In this document: positions 60,245 through 64,000 of the stretch, in pieces | How positions within the stretch are numbered: the first letter of the stretch is position 1 | Layout of the letters: each line of letters begins with the position of its first letter | Assembly: GCF_003351045.1 (NCBI RefSeq) | Contig: NZ_QQZY01000004.1 | Coordinates: forward strand, 186,001 to 250,000 | Direction of reading: 5' to 3' | Length of the DNA: 64,000 nt | Source: Gaiella occulta | GTDB taxonomy: Bacteria > Actinomycetota > Thermoleophilia > Gaiellales > Gaiellaceae | Position numbers and translations under genes: made by a program | The notes under the pieces: model-generated | What the model was told of the DNA's origin: nothing | Seen by the model: the letters and a program-made list of their open reading frames with translations, nothing else | The model's database searches: none

Positions 60245-61585
60245 ATGGCCATCAGCGGAGACCCGAAGACGCGCTTCCGCGACCGGCGCGAAGCCGGGCG
60301 GCTGCTGGCCGAGCGGCTCACAGACCTCCGCGACGAGCAGCCGCTGGTGCTCGGGCTCGTACGCGGAGGCGTCCCCGTCGCCTTCGAGGTGGCGTCCGCC
60401 CTCGAGGCTCCGCTCGACGTCCTCGTCGTGCGAAAGCTCGGGGCGCCGCGCCAGCCCGAGTACGCGATCGGCGCCATCGCCGAGGATGGCACCTGCGTCG
60501 TCGATTGGGATGCGGCCGCGCCTCTCGGCCTCGGTGCCGCGCAGGTGAACCGGCTGATCGCCCGCGAGAGCATCGAGGTGCGACGGCGCGTCGCGCGCTA
60601 CCGCGAAGGCCGCACCCCGCTCGACGTGACCGGGCGCACCGTCGTCGTCGTCGACGACGGCGTGGCGACCGGGCTCACCGATCTCGTCGCCGTCCGTGCC
60701 GCCCATCGCGCCGGAGCGCGCAAGATCGTCGTCGCCGTGCCCGTGTGCGCCGCGCCGTCGATGGCGCGGCTGCGCCGGGAGGCCGCCGACGTCGTCTGCG
60801 TCATCGCGCCTCGCGTGCTCGGCGGGGTCGGTCGCTGGTACGACGACTTCTCCCAGGTGGACGACGACGAGGTCGTCGCCCTGCTCGCCGCGAGTGCCGA
60901 GCGCACGGGCAAGGCGAAGGTCGAGGAGGTCGTCGTCGAGACCGACGGTGTCCGGCTGCCGGGCGACCTGCGCCGCGTCGAGCAGCCGCGGGGCATCGTC
61001 CTCTTCGCGCACGGAAGCGGCAGCAGCCGGCGCAGTCCGCGCAACGTCGAGGTCGCCGCTGCGCTCGGGAACGCCGGCTTCGCGACGCTGCTGTTCGACC
61101 TGCTCACGGTCGAGGAGACGCGCGACCGCGCGAACGTCTTCGACATCCCTCTGCTCGGCGCACGGCTCGCCGCCGCGACGCGCTGGGCGCGAGCCCGGCC
61201 GCGTCTTTCCTCCCTCGCGCTCGGCTACTTCGGCGCGAGCACCGGGGCTGCCGCCGCCCTCTCGGCCGCCGCGCAGCTTCCCGGCGAGGTCGCAGCCGTC
61301 GTCTGCCGCGGCGGCCGCCCGGACCTCGCGGCGGAGGCGCTGGCGGCGGTGCGCGCGCCGACGCTGCTCATCGTCGGCGGCGGCGACCCGCAGGTGCTCG
61401 AGCTCAACCGCGGCGCGCTCGCGGCCCTGCGCTGCGAGCGCGAGCTCGCCGTCGTGCCGGGGGCCGGGCATCTCTTCGCGGAGCCGGGCGCGCTGGAGGA
61501 GGTCGCCCGCCTCGCCTGCGCATGGTTCCTCGAGCATCTCGCGGCCGGAGCGTCGCCGCCGGAGTCGAGGACGGGCGACGGCTGA
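60245..61585 (+). CDS. Phosphoribosyltransferase - dienelactone-hydrolase-like fusion
   Basis: 446 residues. Residues 1-~220 are a type I phosphoribosyltransferase: LVLGLVRGGVPVAFEVA, VRKLGAPRQPEYAIGAIAEDG and PRPP loop VVVVDDGVATGLT. Residues ~230-430 are an alpha/beta hydrolase: IVLFAHGSGSSRRSPRN, nucleophile GYFGASTGAAAA, and PTLLIVGGGDPQVLE and GAGHLFAEPGAL for Asp and His. This fusion also occurs in mycobacteria (Rv0571c). Its substrate is unknown. ATG 60245 has no strong ribosome-binding site. Confidence 0.85.
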   Translation: MAISGDPKTRFRDRREAGRLLAERLTDLRDEQPLVLGLVRGGVPVAFEVASALEAPLDVLVVRKLGAPRQPEYAIGAIAEDGTCVVDWDAAAPLGLGAAQVNRLIARESIEVRRRVARYREGRTPLDVTGRTVVVVDDGVATGLTDLVAVRAAHRAGARKIVVAVPVCAAPSMARLRREAADVVCVIAPRVLGGVGRWYDDFSQVDDDEVVALLAASAERTGKAKVEEVVVETDGVRLPGDLRRVEQPRGIVLFAHGSGSSRRSPRNVEVAAALGNAGFATLLFDLLTVEETRDRANVFDIPLLGARLAAATRWARARPRLSSLALGYFGASTGAAAALSAAAQLPGEVAAVVCRGGRPDLAAEALAAVRAPTLLIVGGGDPQVLELNRGALAALRCERELAVVPGAGHLFAEPGALEEVARLACAWFLEHLAAGASPPESRTGDG

Positions 61586-61696
61586 CGGGCGCCGCTGCCG
61601 TCTCGCCGTCCGCGACGTCCCCCTCGGCGATCCGGCCGGCGCTCGGCGGCGCACGGGCGTCACTCCCGCGGCCGCCGTCGCTGGCACAATTGGCGT

Positions 61697-62335
61697 ATGG
61701 ACACGCTCCAGAAGCCGCGGCTGCGCGGTGTCTTCCACTTCTGGGCGTTCTTCGTCGCGCTCGTCGCGGGCGTCGCGCTCGTCGCGCTCGCCGACAGCTC
61801 GCTGGCGCGGCTCGCCGCATGGATCTACGTCACCGCGCTCGCGAGCATGTTCGGCGCCAGCGCGCTCTACCACCGCTACCCCTTCAAGTCGGCCGCCCGG
61901 CGCGTGTGGGCGCGGCGACTCGACCACTCCACGATCTTCGTGTTCATCGCCGGCACCTACACGCCGTTCGCGCTCCTCGCCTTCCACGGGGCGCTGCGGT
62001 TCGGCGTGCTGGCGACGGTGTGGGCGGGGGCCGCGCTCGGCCTCGTGCTCAACTTCGTCTGGCTCGACGCTCCGAAATGGGTCAGCGTGCTCGTCTACAG
62101 CGCGGTCGGCTGGGTCGGGGTGATCACGATCCCGCAGATGTTCTCGGAGGTCGGCGTGACGGGATCGGTGCTCGTGATCGTCGGCGGCGTCCTCTACACG
62201 GTGGGCGCGCTGATCTACGCCTTCCACTGGCCGAACCCGTTCCCGAGGACGTTCGGCTTCCACGAGATCTTCCACCTCCTCGTCGTGGCCGCCGCGGCCG
62301 CGCAGTACGTGGCCGTCTCCACCGTCGTCCTCTAG
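61697..62335 (+). CDS. Hemolysin III / YqfA-family membrane protein
   Basis: 212 residues, about seven membrane helices. PRLRGVFHFWAFFVALVAGVAL, SALYHRYPF, RLDHSTIFVFIAGTYTPFALLA and FHWPNPFPRTFGFHEIFHLLVV contain the conserved His/Asp metal residues of the PAQR/HlyIII family. CACAAT 6 nt before the ATG may be the -10 of a leaderless message. Confidence 0.9.
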   Translation: MDTLQKPRLRGVFHFWAFFVALVAGVALVALADSSLARLAAWIYVTALASMFGASALYHRYPFKSAARRVWARRLDHSTIFVFIAGTYTPFALLAFHGALRFGVLATVWAGAALGLVLNFVWLDAPKWVSVLVYSAVGWVGVITIPQMFSEVGVTGSVLVIVGGVLYTVGALIYAFHWPNPFPRTFGFHEIFHLLVVAAAAAQYVAVSTVVL

Positions 62336-62365
62336 CGCCTGCACCGACGCGAAGGAGCCGGGCGT

Positions 62366-62620
62366 CTAGCGCTTCTGCATCGACTCCTGCGCGCTCGAGC
62401 TCGAGCGCTCGCCCTGAGCGGCATCAGCTGACGATCCCGAGGGCACGCCCCGTGCGTCGCGCCCGTGCAGGACGGGCTGGCACGACTTGCCGGCCGCTTC
62501 GGCCGCCGACCGCCCGAGCAGGCTCTCCGCCGCCCTGTTCATGTGCACGACGCGCATTTCCGCATCGAAGACGACGAGCGGCTCGCTGCGCACGATCGCG
62601 CCGGGAGCGCCGCGGCCCAT
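62366..62620 (-). CDS. Short PAS-domain protein or regulator fragment
   Basis: 84 residues. EPLVVFDAEMRVVHMNRAAESLLGRSAAEAAGKSCQPVLHGRDARG is the first half of a PAS domain of the type that precedes LuxR HTH domains. The remaining ~35 residues are low-complexity (Ser/Gly/Gln). No HTH or second PAS half follows, so it may be a truncated regulator. Confidence 0.5.
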   Translation of the reverse strand: MGRGAPGAIVRSEPLVVFDAEMRVVHMNRAAESLLGRSAAEAAGKSCQPVLHGRDARGVPSGSSADAAQGERSSSSAQESMQKR

Positions 62621-62698
62621 GGACGCAATTCCGTCGCGCCGGCGCCCCGCCGCGATCGGAAGCAGGCGGCTGCGGCAATCCCGCTATGCCAGCTAGTA

Positions 62699-62738
62699 AC
62701 AACTTCCGATTATCTACAAGCACAGAGTTGTGTATACT
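62699..62738 (+). promoter_or_regulatory. Bipartite redox promoter, copy 1
   Basis: ACAACT (62699-62704), 21 nt, AGTTGT (62726-62731), then GTATACT with -10 TATACT (62733-62738). TACAA at 62715-62719 repeats in the same place in copy 2 before thioredoxin. The ATG follows 6 nt after the -10, so the transcript is leaderless. It probably binds a redox-responsive regulator. Confidence 0.7.
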
Positions 62739-62744
62739 CGTCTC

Positions 62745-63080
62745 ATGCCCGCTCTTCCCACCGCTGAGACTCCGATGCTCCGTCTCTTCCAGACGGAGTG
62801 GTGCCCATCGTCCCACAGGGTGCGGCAGCGCCTCACGGAGCTGGACGTCGCCTACACGGCGCTCCAGGTGCCCGTCGAGCGCGACGAGCGGACTGCGCTC
62901 TTCCAGGCGACCGGCGGCGTCACCATCCCCGCGCTCGTGGCGGAGGACGGAGCCGTGCTGATCGGCGAGGACGCGATCCTCGACTACCTGGACAGGCGCT
63001 TCGACGAACCCGGGGGCGCCGTCGCCCACCGGGAGAAGGCCGAGCAGGCACGCCGGCGACTACTGGAGGAGGCAGCATGA
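62745..63080 (+). CDS. Glutaredoxin/GST-N-like thioredoxin-fold protein
   Basis: 111 residues from ATG 62745. MLRLFQTEWCPSSHRVRQRLTELDVAYTALQVPV is the glutaredoxin beta-alpha-beta with a single catalytic Cys (CPSS in place of CPYC). GGVTIPALVAEDGAVLIGEDAILDYLDRRF has the cis-Pro TIP and ends as in GST N-domains. It is coupled by ATGA to a 23-codon frame and then DUF302. Confidence 0.85.
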   Translation: MPALPTAETPMLRLFQTEWCPSSHRVRQRLTELDVAYTALQVPVERDERTALFQATGGVTIPALVAEDGAVLIGEDAILDYLDRRFDEPGGAVAHREKAEQARRRLLEEAA

Positions 63081-63148
63081 GACGCAGGCTCGACAGAGAC
63101 GCGCAGCGAGCGGAGGTGCCGGCTCGGCCGGCGCCGGAGCGGGTATGA
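63077..63148 (+). CDS. Possible 23-codon coupling peptide
   Basis: ATG 63077 overlaps the glutaredoxin-like stop (ATGA) and its own TGA overlaps the DUF302 ATG (ATGA). The peptide is 23 residues and very Arg/Pro-rich. GGAGGAGG precedes it. It may exist mainly to pass ribosomes from one gene to the next. Confidence 0.45.
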   Translation: MRRRLDRDAQRAEVPARPAPERV

Positions 63149-63552
63149 GCACGGCACCGTACGCCTTGACGACGAAGACCGCGCTCGCGTTCGACGACGC
63201 GGTCGCGCGCGTTCGCGAGGAGCTCGCGTCCGAGGGATTCGGCGTCCTCACCGAGATCGACGCGCAGTCGACCCTGCGCGAGAAGCTCGGGGTCGAGATG
63301 GAGCGCTACCTGATCCTGGGTGCGTGCAATCCGGCGTTCGCCCACGCGGCGCTCGAGCTGGAGCCGGAGATCGGCGTCCTCCTGCCCTGCAACGTGGTCG
63401 TCTACGAGCAGGACGGGTCGACGCTCGTCTCGGCGGTCGACGCCGAGCGGATGCTCTCGGTCGTCGGGCGCGGGGATCTGAACCCGATCGCGGACGAGGT
63501 GCGCGGACGGCTCGCCGGCGTCGTCGCGCGGGTCGGCGCGGCCACGGCCTGA
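63145..63552 (+). CDS. DUF302-domain protein
   Basis: 135 residues. [62 protein letters not shown] and [16 protein letters not shown] are the typical DUF302 pattern, with conserved Cys residues in GACNP and LPCN. The family's function is unknown; it commonly occurs with thioredoxin-like and metal-stress genes. A strong terminator follows. Confidence 0.9.
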   Translation: MSTAPYALTTKTALAFDDAVARVREELASEGFGVLTEIDAQSTLREKLGVEMERYLILGACNPAFAHAALELEPEIGVLLPCNVVVYEQDGSTLVSAVDAERMLSVVGRGDLNPIADEVRGRLAGVVARVGAATA

Positions 63553-63570
63553 GCGATCGCGATGCAGGCA

Positions 63571-63608
63571 GGCGGGCCGCCCGGACGATCCGGGCGGCCC
63601 GCCGTCTT
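63571..63608 (+). terminator. Intrinsic terminator after DUF302
   Basis: Perfect 15-bp stem GGCGGGCCGCCCGGA (63571-63585) and TCCGGGCGGCCCGCC (63589-63603), loop CGA, followed by GTCTT. It separates the glutaredoxin-DUF302 operon from the thioredoxin promoter. Confidence 0.8.
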
Positions 63609-63708
63609 CCCCGGGATCGGCGCCCTCGTCCTCTGCCACCACGGTGCCGGCGGTGTCCGCGCGGGCGGGCGGCCCCGCATCGAGCCGATCACGGGCGTGG
63701 TACCAACT

Positions 63709-63748
63709 ACAACTAGAAACCTTGTACAATCAAATAGTTGTGTATACT
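63709..63748 (+). promoter_or_regulatory. Bipartite redox promoter, copy 2
   Basis: ACAACT (63709-63714), 21 nt, AGTTGT (63736-63741), then GTATACT with -10 TATACT (63743-63748). Spacing is the same as in copy 1 at 62699, and TACAA at 63725-63729 is in the same relative place. A leader of ~25 nt with AAGGAG (63768-63773) leads to thioredoxin. Confidence 0.72.
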
Positions 63749-63778
63749 GGAGCAACCGATTCGACCGAAGGAGTTGAG

Positions 63779-64000
63779 ATGGACGTCTCTAGCGAGACTT
63801 TCGAGACCGATGTGATCGAGCGCTCACGCGAGGTGCCCGTGATCGTCGATTTCTGGGCGCCGTGGTGCGGCCCGTGCCACATGCTCGCGCCCGTGCTGGA
63901 GCGCGAGGTCGAGCGGCGCGGCGGCGCCGTCGAGCTCGTGAAGGTGAACATCGACGACAATCCCGACATCGCGCGCCGGTTCGCGATCAGCGGCATCCCG
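63779..64000 (+). CDS. trxA: Thioredoxin (partial at window edge)
   Basis: 74 codons are visible. [30 protein letters not shown] has the WCGPC active site. [22 protein letters not shown] ends at the cis-Pro. The 3' end lies beyond the window. AAGGAG is 5 nt before ATG 63779. It reduces protein disulfides in the cytoplasm. It shares its promoter element with the glutaredoxin-like gene upstream. Confidence 0.93.
   Translation, partial: MDVSSETFETDVIERSREVPVIVDFWAPWCGPCHMLAPVLEREVERRGGAVELVKVNIDDNPDIARRFAISGIP

Overview
The window is a high-GC, densely coded bacterial chromosome segment. GC-rich codon usage, many GTG starts, ATGA/GTGA gene overlaps, MarP-like and HxlR-type genes, an actinobacterial-style phosphoribosyltransferase-hydrolase fusion and frequent TANNNT boxes 6-9 nt before start codons suggest an actinobacterium, perhaps of the Thermoleophilia (Gaiellales-like) group. 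That placement is inference; no rRNA gene is present.

0.1-8.6 kb: one tight operon of eight genes. It encodes a split PEP-synthase/rifampicin-phosphotransferase-like dikinase, an aldehyde dehydrogenase, a HAD phosphatase, a TPP-dependent 2-oxoacid dehydrogenase E1 beta, two paralogous E1 alphas and a free-standing lipoyl domain. No E2 or E3 lies beside them, so it looks like an undescribed catabolic route. 9-10.8 kb: a single protein joining a family 2 glycosyltransferase to a histidine-kinase-type ATPase domain.

11-21.4 kb: an accessory region rich in toxin-antitoxin modules (RHH/MazF, a lone RHH antitoxin, TacA/TacT-like, AbiEi/AbiEii), a TetR-cupin pair with a NemR-like operator, a NERD protein and a LuxR-cupin cluster. 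Its right part is built at a tRNA-Asp gene. Two direct repeats of the tRNA 3' end and two serine-recombinase remnants mark what look like two tandem, decayed integrated elements.

21.5-30.7 kb: core genes. These are a MarP-like membrane protease, a double HD-GYP protein, a homocysteine methyltransferase/methylene-THF reductase, a GNAT, an SDR, 6-phosphogluconolactonase, a GH15 glycosidase and a SnoaL-like protein. A strongly structured intergenic stretch, possibly an RNA, lies at 25.95-26.1 kb. 30.8-38.6 kb: a branched-chain-amino-acid-type ABC transporter operon that runs on into a bicupin, a class V PLP enzyme and an arylformamidase-like hydrolase.

38.6-49.5 kb: an arsenic operon (arsR-arsM-arsC), 2-hydroxyacid dehydrogenase, an amidinotransferase-fold enzyme, DNA polymerase IV, Lon, HxlR, a LURP-one-like protein, a giant coiled coil with two MshEN-like domains, and tRNA-Lys. 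49.5-58.3 kb: a second, more mosaic region with an LLM oxidoreductase, a 5'-truncated alcohol dehydrogenase, a cyclase, an XRE-cupin regulator, an SDR, a transposase tail, a universal stress protein and TerC. It also holds remnants of a carbonic anhydrase and of a nitrilase, and a PRPP-synthetase-like gene. 58.4-64 kb: RNase J, a phosphoribosyltransferase-hydrolase fusion, hemolysin III and a redox cluster (glutaredoxin-like, DUF302, thioredoxin). The two promoters of that redox cluster share one bipartite operator-like module.
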